A stretch of DNA of 64,000 bases from Corella eumyota (Eukaryota > Chordata > Ascidiacea > Phlebobranchia > Corellidae), in assembly GCA_963082875.1 (NCBI GenBank), contig OY720098.1, positions 18,662,001-18,726,000 of the forward strand. Reading direction: 5' to 3'. Shown here piece by piece: positions 33,341 through 46,919 of the stretch. Position 1 is the first letter of the stretch. Each line of letters begins with the position of its first letter. The notes under the pieces were generated by a model. That model saw only the letters and a program-made list of their open reading frames with translations, had not been told where the DNA came from and did no database searches. A program made the translations under genes and the position numbers.

Positions 33341-36300
33341 TGTCATAATCTTGTTGGATAAAAAAGTAACGTTTATTATTTGTTCATAATTTTTTTGGCA
33401 GAAAATTAGTTTTAAATAAATATTTTTTGGAACAAAATTGAATATCGTAAAAACCAAGGTTTAAAGTGGAACTTAAAAAAGAATTATTTAAATAATATTG
33501 CTTGTTGTTAAATCGCAATATTTTAATTCTGTTGTATATTTTTATAATTTTATTCACTAAAATGGATATGTTGTAAAAATTAAAAAATAACTGTGACGAT
33601 TTAACAAACTTATTTTTGTACAATTACAATATTACCATACAATATTACAAATATAATTACAATATTACAATTTTGAAAGCATTTTTTTTTAAACTGACAA
33701 AAGATATTTTAAAATCAAATATTTTTAGATATTAAAGGAGTGCTTCAATAAATCATTAATTGCAATATTAACAATGAAAAGTTTGTTTACTAAAAATCGT
33801 GCTTTTTACTTTCATAAGTCAATCAAAACTTGTTTAAACAGGGTTCTTTGGTTTCGGTAATCTTCGATCTCTTGTTTGTACAAGATATCAATCATTAACT
33901 TGGGTGATTTAAACTTTTAAATGTTAAAAGTTTTTATATCAGTGTAGTTTTGATTTAGTTTAGACCTGTATTACTTTGTAGTAATCTGTTTTCGATACAG
34001 TATTTAAATTATTAAAAATAAAAAGGGTCAAAATTAATATCTAAATCTGTAAATTTTGTTAATAAAGAGTAAAATACTAAGTCTAGTCAAAAGAAAATAA
34101 GATTTTAGGTTCTGCAAAGCTGGGAATGAATACAACAGGGTTTATGTAGGCCCTTATTTTATTTTTATAATTTATTGACTAATAAACAATAATTCTATAC
34201 TTGTATATTAATTTGGTTCACACGCACGATAGTTAATTATTATATCTATTTGTATTTTACAAAGACTGATGACGTCGACAATTCTCGCTTTGTGACTTAA
34301 TCATAAAACTTTAAAAAGTAAAATACAAGTGTGAGACGACCAATAGTTAAGAGCAAAAGTAAACACTTTAAAACCTAGTAAGGGTCTTGAAAACGACAGT
34401 AATCAAAAGTTATATTGCCAATATTAAAAACCGTGACTTTCAAATAGTTTTTTGACTTTCAAAAAAACTAATTTGAAGGTTTTTATAAGGCAGCTGCCTA
34501 TCGAGTATAGCTTAACAGTAGGCTTTGTTGTAGTAAGCGATTATTGTTGTGTTATAACAACTGTTTATTTTACAGTTTAGTTTGTAATAACAGTGTGCTC
34601 TATATACGCATTTAGAATAAAAAATATTATTTGTTGAAATTATAAGTTTTTTGGTAATTTGAAAAATGTTTCACAATTTTAAATAACTGAAGTCGTGTTA
34701 TAGAAAGTATTTAAATAGTATAAATTTTTAGAATGTTAAAATTTGTGTAGAAACAGCTGGGATTTACAAAAAAGTAATATATTTTATTCTTTTTTCTACA
34801 TTTAATTGTAAATTTATCCAATTAGTGTGTATCTAAAATTAAAAAATGTATCCTTATTTATAAATATGTAACTAAACAGAATTAACAGGCTTATAAACGC
34901 TATAAGTTTTAGAAAATATGGCACAGATGTATGCCCTTGTAAAGAATTAACACCGTATAAAAGTAACTATAACGTCCTTAACATATAAAACAAGCGTTCC
35001 TACGCTTCAGAACGGTATTGTGTGTTATATTATAGAGCCTGAAAATTTAGTATCAACATAAAATATGAGACAACATGTATCCAATAGAATAAGGTAACCT
35101 GATATTTCAAAACAGTTTACGTTCTACTGAGTGTACACGGTTCGAAATTCCAGTGTCTTTTTGAAGTTCTGTTTACGGTTTATAAGTGTAACCGACCTAC
35201 TGATGGATTTAAGATAGAGATTTTGACATAAAAATTAGGATTTTCAGATTTCATAGTCAAAAAAATGTTGATATCTTAATTAATGTTTAGCTAATGTTTT
35301 GTATGAACAGATATAAGTGTATTGACAATGCGTTGTAGCAATATTCATTCGACAAACAGCTATAAGAAACTTTAACAAGGGTTATTTAAAAACCAGTGGC
35401 CACATTGTCTCGTCTGGTAGGCTACAATTTAGGTTGGGCTAAGCCTACGGTGATTAAGCTGTGCTTTTGTTCACTAATCCGTAGCTTTCTTCAAGTAAGA
35501 TTTCGTGTAGTACATAAACCACGGCTCAGAAGGGAGTTGTTATTTACATATGAATACAGCGTTGCTAGGAAAAATATTACACTTTATGTAGTGGGTTGTA
35601 CAATGACATAACATAGTATATATATAAAGGGGTGCGAGTTTATATGTAATAACAGGCTATAACTGCCTATATAAAGTAGGTGTTAGTTTAAATAGTAGTG
35701 AAATGTTATAATTTAAGATTTATGAATTAAATAAAATTTTTCGCCAAAGAAATAAGTACCCAAGCAATTTAATAAAAACGTATTGAAGCCTGATAAGATT
35801 TTATAGACGTAGTTGTATTTTAAAGTTGCCTCTGTTAAGAAACACAAGTTATTGTTAAATGTATTGTTTTCATTTCTTATTCTAACAATAAAACAACATG
35901 TTGTGATTTTAACAAAGCAACAACAATAGTTATTTCTTAGAAAATCAAAATCGATTGTAAGAGCTACGGTTTGAATTAAGTCATTATGTTAGATTGTTAA
36001 ATACTTAGCTGTATAATGATCGGTTAGTGTTACGCGGATGTTAATTGTTGTGCTTGCTAGGATAAGAAATCGTATACTATTGTTGGTAACTATTTTAAAG
36101 CAACGTTCGTGAGAAAATACGATTTAATAATAATTTATATTTGAAGATATTCTAAAAGTTCTACGTTTAGATTACATTTTAAAGCGTAAATTTTTAAATT
36201 TAAGTGATTGCTTTTGTAAAAGCTTCGCTGCATATGATCTTGGGTTCGTTTTCCACTGCCCCTATGCTGTAGCGCTCTTTATTAAGGCGCTATAAACAGT

Positions 36301-37098
36301 ATACACTTCTGCTAAGCCAATACTTAATCAGCAGCTTAATAATCAGGCAATTAAATTCTATAAAATCATAAACTGGCAAAAGCAACTCAAGACTGGGTAG
36401 GGGTATCTAATGTTACTTTATGTTTAGGTTGTAAAGTCGACCTTTCCACATCGAGGATAAATAAATAAAAAAATTCAAGTTTAACTAGGTGTGTTTTATT
36501 GTTTGTGGGTGTAAGCGATCTATACTTTTCAAATTAATATTCTCTTTGCTGTCTATCAAAATTAGTACTTTATGATGTTGATTTAGGCCTTTTCAAAACG
36601 CAATTAATAACCGATTTCTAAACCATTTTTATAAGTGGATAGAAGTCCCCACTTATTTTGTACTTGAGCTTCAAGTTAGGTATTTTATTTGTCTTCGCAT
36701 TGGTCTTTGGATAAAAGAATTTGAAGTTTAGATTTATTAAAGAATAGAAAATTGAATAGCACAGAATTCAAAGTGTGTGCATTGTTCAAATATAACTATT
36801 ACTATAACCCAATATATATGTAATTTTTGCACTGATTTATGTATACATAATCGCTAGTGTATTTTGGTTAGGTTCTTATGCAACCTCTGTTGTAGATTTA
36901 TTAATGCGCTAACAGTAGATAATTTGGCTAACAAAAAACATAAGTAAGTCTGTAAGTTATGATCTTGAATTGTTACCAGGTTAATAGTGTTTATAAAAGA
37001 AAAATTCAACTAAAAAACAGGGTCAGGGTAACAAATTTTTTTTTATAACGAAGCAAAATCTTTATTTTTTATAAAATTTTTTCTTTTGGTATTTTTCA
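33341..37098. other. No gene seen, 3.7 kb
   Basis: AT-rich DNA after the integrin A stop, first the 3' UTR and then intergenic. A truncated SINE lies at 36226-36468. The open frame at about 35396-35611 lacks splice context or recognisable motifs. No RNA gene was recognised. Confidence 0.6.
36226..36468 (+). repeat. SINE, head-truncated, older subfamily
   Basis: GATCTTGGGTTCGTTTTCCAC to CACATCGAGGATAAATAAAT, with the GTAAAGTCGACC variant seen in older copies. Confidence 0.8.
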
Positions 37099-37110
37099 AG
37101 GTTTAATTAA

Positions 37111-40100
37111 ATGGTTTGTAAAATGGCGGCTGTCGACGTCTCAGGTATATCTGCAACAAAATTAGGAGACTTACCTGGAAATCAAATGCCAACCCTCCAG
37201 TACAACTTGATGGGCAAAATGTCAAATGAAAACCCTCGCAACACGCAGTTCAACGACATCAAGAAAAAGAGTCCTCCTAATACTGATAGAGCTGTTGAGA
37301 ATACAAGGTTTAACCAAGCTTCGCCGTATAAGCGTAAGACTATAGTGCCACCCTTACCTCTTACTGCTAGAACCTCGTTGAATTTATCAACTTCAGACTC
37401 AAACCGAGTTGCAAGCTCGTCGGGTGATACTGAAAGTCAAACGTCGTCGAAATCTAGCGATACACGACGTGATGACGTCAGTGGTACGCCACCGAGTAGC
37501 AGTGGTGACCGGTGGCAGGCGTTTAATGCCAGAAAGGAGCGAACACTCTTGAACAATTTGCTAAAATTGGACGAGGAGGAGGATTTGAAATTGCATTTTT
37601 TTCCGAACGATGAGGATTTGTATCAGCAGTGGAAATCGAGCGAAAATCTGCAAGTTAAAAAACCGTTATCTACCTTTGGCAGCAGCGGGAGATATTCGAA
37701 AAATATCCCGTCAAAAACTTTAAGCGGGGTGCCTAAACAACCAAGCTCAAACAACTTTACCAAAAAACCAACAAAGTTAAACAAAATCTCTAAGATAAGC
37801 GGTTGGGAAACTGATCTACATAAACTGTACGAAAATCGCCGAGTCTCGGAACGTAAACAGAAAAGTTACAAAACAACAAATACTTCTGGTTTAGATAAAA
37901 CTAATTTACACGATAAATATACGACCAGCGGTCCTGGTGCAGATTACAAATTTTTTCATTACACTAATATTGGACTTTACATGCAGCAGTATAGGAAGAA
38001 TCACACTTTTGGGGCACCTGCAAGTACTCAGTCACGAACAGGTAAGAATTGTCTCAAAAAAAAATATAGTAATTTTTACAGGTTAAACTAACAATTGTGG
38101 TTATAATCTTATGTATTTAACGTTTATTCTGTTTGGGCGCAAATCTCAACAAGAGGTTATATTGCTTATAGCAGCTTCGCGTGCACTACAGCCATTAGTA
38201 GGAATTAAACCCACGACCCCAAGAAGTGAAGTCAAGTTGCAAATACTACACCATGTTTAATTTATTTGTTTATATACATATATATTTTGTAATGCGTTCG
38301 ATTCGCACTTATTTTTTATTTAAAAGTTTATCGCCAGAATGCTCACATTAGGTTCCTGTTGATAAAACATATTTTCCTTTTAAACAGGATTTCTACAATC
38401 GTTTGCTAACCACTTACCGACGCAAGCGGAGATAAGCGAGCGAAATAATTACCCTGTTAAGCTGGACCCAACCGTAAACACAGAGTACATGAAGCATAGA
38501 CTAACCACCAGTAACTACACTAACCTTCAACCGAATGGTCCTCATACAATTACTGAGCATCCTGTGGCGCGTATTTTACCTCAGAAACCGCCTGAAGTTT
38601 TAAAGGTAATTAAAGATATAAAGTGGGCTTTACCGGCAGCGTGGTGTAGTGGTGAGAACACTTGCTACACCACACATAAGGTCGTGGGTTCAATTTCCAC
38701 TGCTCTTATGCTGTAGCGCCCTTAAGTAAGGCGCTATAAACGGTATGAACTCCTGTTGAGCCAGCACTTAATCAGCAGTTTAATTATCGGGCAATGATAA
38801 TCTATAATATTCCGAACTGTCAAAGGAAACTCGAGACTGGGTCGAAGTAACCGATGTTACTCTGAGTTTGGGTTGCGCATTCGACTTTTCCACATCAAGG
38901 ATAAAGATATATACAAAAAAAGCTTATCAAGCATTTTTATGTATATTTGGAGTGAGATGGCCATGTTTACATTTGTAGACATCAAATGACTGCTGTTAAT
39001 TATAATCAATCTAGAGTTGGTTACACTTTCCTGGATTAAACGTTATTGGCTTGTTAATATTGATTACTTATTCCCTTATAATTTTGTGTTTAGCAGAAGT
39101 TGTTTTGCATACTTAAATATTACTTATACCTGTTTTATATACTATTATGGTCAATAGCCCGCCTTACAGTCATCATTTTAATTATGGTATTATTATTACA
39201 GTCGAAACTCTCAACTAATATTTTCCGGCGATAATTCACCAGCGCATCACAAGCAGTTTTTTTCGTTTTGTAGGCCTATAAATTGAACATACGTGTATAT
39301 ATATCGTTCACTAAGCTTTATTAAATATATATAATACGTTATCTTTTTTCTATTTAAACATAGTGTATCGATGAAACGAGATTGCCTGGGACAATATCAC
39401 CAGCGACCCTTCATCCTCCACTACAAACTTCGTTGCTGAAATCTAATTCAACTACGAGTTCTAATACATTACTTAATAGTGATTCTAACATCAGGTATAT
39501 ATATTTATAGTTAAGTTTTTTAGGCTAAACAAACTTTAAACAGCTAGTATCATTTATTCCAAAAGAATTAGTAAAAAAGTAATAAAAGTAATAATTTTTT
39601 AGGTTTATTTAAATATTTAAATTCACAATTTAGTTTTGAATTTTTTGCACTTATATTTTGACTACAGTCAACATTGTACAAGCCAACCTTTTGTTAATGA
39701 TGATAACTCAAAATAAAATTCGCGTTTAAAACCAGATCTAGCACTGTCAAATTAGTTGCTTTTGTGTGATTAAACAATATTATTAGTAGTTTTACTTCTA
39801 GAATAAATTAATTTAAATTTTTTTTAATTTTGTTAGACAAAACGGGACAACAAGTAAGCACTGGAACTGGAAACTAACCAACAACCATCGGCCAACCGAG
39901 CTGGGAACTTTAAAAACAAAACTGTTGGAGGAATCCAGTGATTCCACGTTGCAAATTAGTAGCGAACTAGCTGTAAGTATCATATGATTTAGTTTAAAAA
40001 TATGTTTGGTATTTGTTACTAAAACCTTTAAACATTTGTAATGTGCATTTTTTTGTTATTTTTATCATAAAATCTTTAATAATCAAATTTATGAGTGCGT

Positions 40101-40292
40101 TTTTCCTTACAATCAAAGATCTAATATTTGCACTAACATTTGATTAAGTTTCACTAACCAGTGTTGTGTTATCAACTTTAACAAAAACAGGATGAGAAAC
40201 CTAGATTGCAAGTTTCACGACATTACATCACCCTTGCTGCACCCATCATTGTCAAACGACTTCATTATCGAAAATTTCCAGTGAAGAATTGA
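37111..40292 (+). CDS. Unrecognised, mostly disordered protein, 505 residues
   Basis: Exons: 37111-38041, 38388-38605, 39364-39494, 39837-39972, 40191-40292; phases match and the model ends in TGA. Two in-frame ATGs lie close together (37111 and 37123); the second, AAAATGGCGG, has the better start context. A pyrimidine-rich TTTTTCAAG acceptor ends at about 37101, so an upstream 5' UTR intron or spliced-leader addition is likely. The protein is rich in S, T, N, K and P (a Ser/Thr run near residues 95-130) and has an acidic block, LLKLDEEEDLKLHFFPNDED, and a basic C-terminus (KRLHYRKFPVKN). No domain, signal peptide or membrane segment was recognised. It could be a cytoskeletal or cilium-associated scaffold, but that is a guess. 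Confidence 0.75.
38128..38260 (-). repeat. SINE relic, strongly diverged
   Basis: GGAATTAAACCCACGACCCC and AATACTACACCATG match the head of the main SINE in reverse. Most of the body is lost. Confidence 0.5.
38633..38920 (+). repeat. SINE, near full length
   Basis: CCGGCAGCGTGGTGTAGTGG to CACATCAAGGATAAAGATAT plus ACAAAAAA. In the intron after exon 38388-38605. Confidence 0.9.
39147..39343 (-). repeat. Short interspersed element (second MITE-like family), copy 3
   Basis: CAATAGCCCGCCTTACAG ... CTCTCAACTAATATTTTCC ... AGGCCTATAAATTG ... CACTAAGCTTTATTAAATAT. Same order as the copy at 49961-50170 and the reverse of 1975-2157. Confidence 0.65.
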
Positions 40293-40346
40293 TTTGTAAA
40301 TTTGTAATTGTGTTTTGGTAATGTATAAGGCTAAATTTTAAAGCTT

Positions 40347-40732
40347 AAAGAGATGGTTCGGTCTCAGAGTTTCTTTTTTAATTATTTAATTATGTTGGAA
40401 TTTTTCCAACTTGCACGAGGATATCATTATTTTAAAAATTGGTCAAGTAGTTTTCGAGATATCAGGATTTGCAGTGAAAATATTGTAAATAGGGAAAGTC
40501 CCTACGCTCGCGAGTCACGTGACGCACGACGTCATCGTCGTAAGATCTTATGCTGGCAGACGTACGAAAATATTCTAATTTTGCCCATTTTGAGCCGTTT
40601 GTTGTACATTTTGTAATTTTTTTTTTGCAGAAAACAAACTAAGCATAAAAAGCAATGTTTAGCCTTATCATATAAGACATTTTTTACTTTTAAAGTATTT
40701 TTAATTGGGTTTAATTGAGAACCATCTCTTTA
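40347..40732. mobile_element. TA-flanked TIR element (MITE-like), 386 bp
   Basis: Perfect 13-bp terminal inverted repeats, AAAGAGATGGTTC at the left and GAACCATCTCTTT at the right, with TA at both borders, which fits a TA target duplication. It has no transposase frame. The core is unusually rich in CG (ACGACGTCATCGTCG). It starts 55 bp after the stop of the preceding gene, so it may lie within that gene's 3' UTR. Confidence 0.75.
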
Positions 40733-40980
40733 TGCCAAAAAATTGATGCACTTTTTATATATAATAGCCCTTTTTAACTCTCAAACTAATAAAAAAAGAA
40801 TAATGCAATAACATTATTTTTGTTAATATTTGAATGTGTTTTTTTTGGTATAAATTATTTAAAATTTATAAAATATTTGTATTTTGTTCTATTCTCGATC
40901 GATGCAGTTTCGCACGATCAAGTTCTTTTGTTTTTTTTTCACAAATAACACGCGTGTTGTTTGTTTTTGTCCTTTTAAAG

Positions 40981-42102
40981 ATGGATGACGTGTCCTTTAG
41001 AGAGCCATTCAAGCATCGGCGGAAAACGAAGGAGGCAGCTGGCAAACTGTTCACGCCTTCCGTGGAGCACCGCGCGGCGGCGCTAGAGTGCAACGAGACC
41101 GCCGAATCAAGGCCGCAACGGTTTCTTACTCCGGATCAAGAACTCTTCGATTCTACAAGGAAACTTGAAGCCCAGCATAACTCGGTGCTGAAGGAATTCG
41201 AAATTCCAACGTCACCGCAGAATGATGACGTCACACCCTATCAAATACAACACAAGGTATTTCACGTACCCCGTACACGATTACAGCAGTTGGACGACGG
41301 TATACGATTTCCCAGGCATGATGAGTATGCGGTGCCTGAGAATCTTAGAGCCGAAGGTCTGTGGGCTGAAAGCCCGGAGCGAACTGTGTCAACTTCCCCG
41401 GATCGCGGATCAAATTCCCCGCATACACGAGGAGTTCGTCTCAAGGCCCTTATTGCTGCTGAGATACAAAACCTTCAGCTTCGTAAGACCATGACATCTG
41501 ACCAGAGACAAAAACTCGACACATTTAGGCGTGCGTTGTCTAACAGTAGCTACCATAGCCCAGCCCCTAGTCCTTCCATAAGTCCTGAACAGAATGGTAA
41601 AATCATTGCTGGTAGCGTGCGAGCGTTCTACGCAAGGTTAGCGAACAACGAGTTCTGTAGCAACCAACAGGAGCGTTTTAACCGAAGAAATGCCAAAGTC
41701 GCGTTTAATAATAACAACTATAAAGAAGATATTGAAGGGAACAAACCGATTATTTATGTAAGCCAGCCTGGTATATCACCAATTATCACAACTGACAAAC
41801 CGCAAGTGAAAGAACCTATATCAAAGCCTAGCTCTGGTAAACGTATAATAGGCGGGGTTTCAAATAAAACCGCAAGACCTACAACGACAGTTGATACTAC
41901 GCAGTTTACAAGAATAACAGATCTACTGCGTATTAAGAAAAGGCGGCAAAATATTGAAGGAAAACGTACCATGGCTGCTTCTGCGCAGAATTCACGGAAA
42001 AATGCTATAACTTTGAAGCTGAATCGAATTAGAAAAGAGCTAAGGTCAGCACCTGGTGAACATTTATCTAGAAATGGCAACAATAAACAAAACAAAACTT
42101 AA
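40981..42102 (+). CDS. Unrecognised intronless, basic disordered protein, 373 residues
   Basis: A single open frame from ATG at 40981 to TAA at 42102. The same frame stays open back to 40834, but the ATG at 40981 follows directly on GTCCTTTTAAAG, a pyrimidine-tract acceptor. That suggests the mature mRNA begins there through a 5' intron or spliced-leader addition. The protein starts MDDVSFREPFKHRRKTKEA. It is rich in R, S, P, N and Q, with SP/TP sites (SPERTVSTSPDRGSNSP) that suit proline-directed kinases. A central predicted helix contains VRLKALIAAEIQNLQLRKT, and the C-terminus is basic (LLRIKKRRQNIEGKR). No domain was recognised. The base composition is less AT-rich than the flanks. AATAAAG near 42415 could be its polyadenylation signal. 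Confidence 0.75.
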   Translation: MDDVSFREPFKHRRKTKEAAGKLFTPSVEHRAAALECNETAESRPQRFLTPDQELFDSTRKLEAQHNSVLKEFEIPTSPQNDDVTPYQIQHKVFHVPRTRLQQLDDGIRFPRHDEYAVPENLRAEGLWAESPERTVSTSPDRGSNSPHTRGVRLKALIAAEIQNLQLRKTMTSDQRQKLDTFRRALSNSSYHSPAPSPSISPEQNGKIIAGSVRAFYARLANNEFCSNQQERFNRRNAKVAFNNNNYKEDIEGNKPIIYVSQPGISPIITTDKPQVKEPISKPSSGKRIIGGVSNKTARPTTTVDTTQFTRITDLLRIKKRRQNIEGKRTMAASAQNSRKNAITLKLNRIRKELRSAPGEHLSRNGNNKQNKT

Positions 42103-42439
42103 AGATGAAGAAAAATTAAGTGGCATTTTGCATGATTTTTGACATTTTTTATGTTTTTTTTAAAGTAATGTAACCCTTATTCCGCCCTATTTGCTAATTT
42201 ACTTAATCTAATGTCAGGTGATTTTATAATGCAAAATATATTATCAAAATATTAAAGCAAATAACATTATATGTTAGTTGTGTTATTGCTTATTGCCTTT
42301 TTTGCATTTTTACACATTTTTAGGATCGTTATATATTTTTAAATTTTTATATTATCAAAGTTTTCTTACTTTTACTGTCTTCTGTTTTTATTTTACTTCA
42401 CTTATCGAAATTTAAATAAAGTTATATTTGCTAAAAAAA

Positions 42440-43640
42440 ATTATTAATATTTTATCTAAACAAACACTTAAAAATGTAAATGTTAAATTAATACTAAACA
42501 TTGAAATATCCTTTTCTTGGTATTTCATTTTACCATCGATGTACATAACGTTATTTTATGTAACTCAAAACTTACGCAGCCTTAATTTTAGGCAAAGCAC
42601 AGATTTAAGCATTTTTCTCTTTTTTTCTGACGGCGTGGGCATCATGCTGTGTTAAAGGCAAAATACGTGCTTTTAAAACGTTAAGGCTTAACTAAACCTA
42701 ACTTGTATGTGGTAGTAGGTAAACATTTCTTTTGTTAAGCCAAAGCTTATATTGTTTAAAGGATTAATTAATCTGTATTCAAGTTTACCGTACCGGATAA
42801 TGAAAATCAAAAGCTGCAAGTTTAGCAATGGATTATTATGAATACCAATTCCAATAGATATCCACAAACAACGTGTACAATGGATTACCAAGACATCTGA
42901 AGGTATTTTGATTTAAAGTGATTATAACAAATGTATGTCCTATGCCTATATTGATTTGGTATATGTAAATAACAACATATTGGGTTTTTAAATGTGTCTA
43001 AAGCCGAATTTTGGTATGTAAATTTTTGTAAAAAAATTTTTGGTAATAACTGCGTCTTTGTTAGAGCCTACAGGTTTGTAATACTTAACGGTATAACTAT
43101 ATAGTGTTACTTTTACAAACTATATCCATACAAAATGCATATGTGTATTCGCGTTGTATATTTTTTAAAAAAATTGGATATATTTTAAATTGTCAATATT
43201 TTTAGAAACAGTTTTATTTAACACTTTTATTGGACTTCTACGTTAAACATGTGACTATAAGTTGTGTGTATTGCTACTTTAGTAGTTACATCGGCTTTTC
43301 AACATCGGTTTGCATGTATGTTATGTTTAAACTCAAAGTTGTTGGTATATAAATAGATTGATTATTAAAACGAACAAAATCAAAATATACATTTGATTAG
43401 AGACAGCAAAAAGGCAATGCACTATATACGATAAAAACAGCAAAAATAAAAAGAAAAAAACGAAGAAGTGCGCAAAATAATAACAAGAATTACAAAAGTA
43501 CGTTTAATAAAATTAATTTTTTTATTTACTAGATTGTACAGTATAAGAAAAACCTGTCGATCTCGCAGATTTTTTTGTGCTAGATTTGAGTTCCGCATTG
43601 AAATTTTTTGAAATTCGGGTAAAAAATTTGCATATTTTAA
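42440..43640. other. Convergent 3' ends, no gene seen
   Basis: AT-rich DNA between the + strand gene ending at 42102 and the minus-strand integrin stop at 43652. It presumably holds both 3' UTR ends. No repeat or RNA gene recognised. Confidence 0.5.
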
Positions 43641-43651
43641 TGATGACGTCA

Positions 43652-46600
43652 TTAATTCGTTAAGTTTTCCGTTGCGTCATCACTTGGATTGACGTCGTTC
43701 CACTCTAAAGCTTCTTGTTTCATATCTGCGTATTTACTCTTGAAAAATCCAGTCTAAAACATTTAAAATAATGTGTTAAAAATATTAATTTTAAACAAGT
43801 TGTCTGGTTTAAAAAAAACCATAATTATGCTGCTGATTAAGTGCTGGCTCAGCAGGAATTTTTACCGCCTTACTTAAGGGCACTGCAGCATGATATCAGT
43901 GGGGATTGAACCCACGACCTCATGTGTGGTGTAGCAAGTGTTCTTACCACTACAACGCGCTGCCGGTTTAGTTGGAGTTATTTAGTATATAAAAATATAA
44001 TAACTTGATCATTTAAGAATGTAAATATGAAAACACTATACCTTGTATAATATAAGAACAATAGCAACCAATAGTAGTAAACCTCCAATAGCAGCAACAA
44101 TATAAACCCACAATAGATTGGGGTTGTCGATTACGGTTGGCGGTCTATATGTTCTTGCAATTACATCAGTCTGTAAAAATACGTTTATTATAATATTAAG
44201 AGCAGAAGTTTTTGTGGCGTTGGGTTAATGTATTTGCTAGTCCAAGATGTTGCTAGTATCTTTGAAAATTTGTGCATGTATAAAAGATTGACTATTTTTG
44301 AAAATAATAGTTTTTTTGGTCCCAATTTATTACGCTTTTTTGATTTGCTTACTAATATTGCAATACTGTTATCAACGCTTACCGTGAGTGATATCTGCGT
44401 AGTTGTTTGGCCTAGGTTGTTGATGATCAACATGGAGTTTTCGTCATATTCAAAAACAGATCTCAAAGTCAATTCACTTATATTCTGATTACAAAAAATT
44501 TAGAATCAGATATTATAAGTATATTTTATAAAGTTCACATTTTTATTTAAAATTTTTTTTCATTAATAACTTGCAATATTTGAAGGTTTAACTTAAGTAT
44601 TGATATATTAATTTGAGTTAAATGTTAAGGTGGTTTTACAAACCAAATATATATTAAAATTAAGTATGTACCATGAATCTTAGGGTTGGTGTCCATAATC
44701 TAAAGAACGCCGATAGGAAAATGTTTTGTGAAGACTCAAGATTGTTAATTGTACATCTTAGCGTCCTGCAGTAACCGTTTACATCATTTGAACAGTCCTA
44801 TAAAAAACACATTAAATTATATATACATTAAATTTGTCTTTTTTTAAGGACCTTTTTCATATATTTTTATTATTTTTACATATAGTTTTAACATCTTTTT
44901 ATTGGAGATATCATAACTTAGTTTGTTGACAATGACTTGCAAAGGTCAAGACAAGTTTAGTTGTTTTATTTATAAGTTTATTCTGATGAAATATTTAATT
45001 AACTTTAAGGTCATACTCATATTCTGTTAGTATATATATTAAATAAGAAACTTACATATAGTCTGTCACTGATAAAGTTAGGATTGGGGTTGATAGTTAT
45101 GTTGTTTCCCATCGTGTTATTCTCATTGGGTGCTGCCTCTGTTAGATCATATTGGTTGATTAAGTTTTGCTCACAAGAACAAGTGGATCTTTCCTTTATG
45201 AACAAATTAAAATAATCATTAAAGTATACAAATTTTGTCATAGTATTACTTTAAATAAAACTTGATTGCCTTGATGATAAAGTGTTTGTTTAAACACGTA
45301 AATAATAAGTAAAAACTTATTTATATACAGCATAATAATGGAATTGTCAATTTTTTGATACAATTTTTTTCAAAATCAATAGGTATATTTAAGTAAGTAG
45401 GAGCAGTGTTTAAATTGTGGGGTAAAAATATTGTTTTATAATTCTTACCGAGTCAGTATTACATTCCACTTTGTAAAGATATAAGAGATGGTCGTCTGTT
45501 GAGATATTGCTTGGGAAGGTTAATGAGACTGTAGATTGTGGTATGTTAGCATAACCAAGACCTCTAATCTATAAAGTTATAAAAAAAATAAATAATTTGA
45601 AGTTATACAAAAACCAAAATAGGTAAACGATTTTAGAATTAATTAAATTGTCAAAGGCTTGTAAACATATGTGTGTTGTAAAAGTTTTCTTTTGGGTATG
45701 ATTCATATGATGTTCTTTATATAAAAATATTATAAATCATATTCTTTTGACCACTTTTATGTAGATTTGTTTCATTTGTGTTTGCAAATGTTATGCACGA
45801 TTTTGTTTTTATACCTCAAATCCTAATTGAATATCTGAAGTGTTGATTCCAATTTGTTGAACTGATGTTATTGTCTGATTTTGAAATTCCTCTTCGGTAA
45901 AGTTAAAGGGCACAGTGGGCTCAACAGTAACTCTAAAGTAGTTAAATTAAAAGCACATGTTAAACAGGAAAAGCAAGTACTGTAATTGACTAATACTTTA
46001 TATAATATAACATTCATGTTAAGCAATTAAGAAACTGTTGACGTTGCAAGCAACTTATTTTTAAATATAAAACTTAAGTTACTTGTTAAAAATTGTACGC
46101 AAGCTTTTGGCAATATTACGCTTATAAAAACCTTCCAAGTTAATAATAAATTTTACTAATTTTATGTTTTCTTACCTGTTAACGTTAGCATCAGATCGGT
46201 ATCGTACTTGGTTAGTTGTGTTCCAAGTGTTATCGATAATATTTGTGTCGTTAAGAGTGCCAGATCTATATTAAAATATGGTTGTATTTATAAACGTTTT
46301 AATAGAGTTTTAGATTGGGTTACTAATGGTAATGGTTTCAATATATTTTTGTTTTAATTTATGTCTTTAAAGTGGTATTTTTTGAGATGAACTTACGCAG
46401 TTTCTGCAGACACTTTAATTAGAACTTCATCAGTTGCCCCATTTGCTCTCAGGTTGCTGGTCGAAAATTTTAGTTCAAAATAACACTAAAACAATAATAA
46501 ATAAACATTTCAAGAAAAAGAAATGTATTAAAAAAATATTTAAAAAAATCCTAAAAAGTTTTGATTTATGTTTGTTGAAAAATTAATTACAAGCTATTAT

Positions 46601-46882
46601 TTTACCCATTGATTTTCTGGCATAATATTCCCAAGTCTTGTGTCAAATTGGTAACTTAAAACTTTTGTCCGTAATGGCAACGTGATAACATCATTCTGTA
46701 TATCAGTTAAACAAGCAGAGTGCCTTGAATTTGAGCTGACTACGTTTTCAAGCTGTAAAAATTTAAAATTAAATCATAAATAGTTGTTGGAGAATTTTAA
46801 ATACCGTTGGTGACACTTGGTGTGTTAAGAACAACTTTAATAACAAAAATTAACTAGTTATGCTTTTAACTTAAAAGTGTGT

Positions 46883-46919
<37 letters not shown>

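Noticed and set aside
35396-35611. 71-residue plus-strand open frame downstream of integrin A
   Set aside because: Starts without an ATG in good context, with no neighbouring exons and no similarity recognised.
41222-42095. Open frames of up to 113 residues on both strands within 40981-42102
   Set aside because: All lie inside the longer 373-codon frame and have no features of their own.
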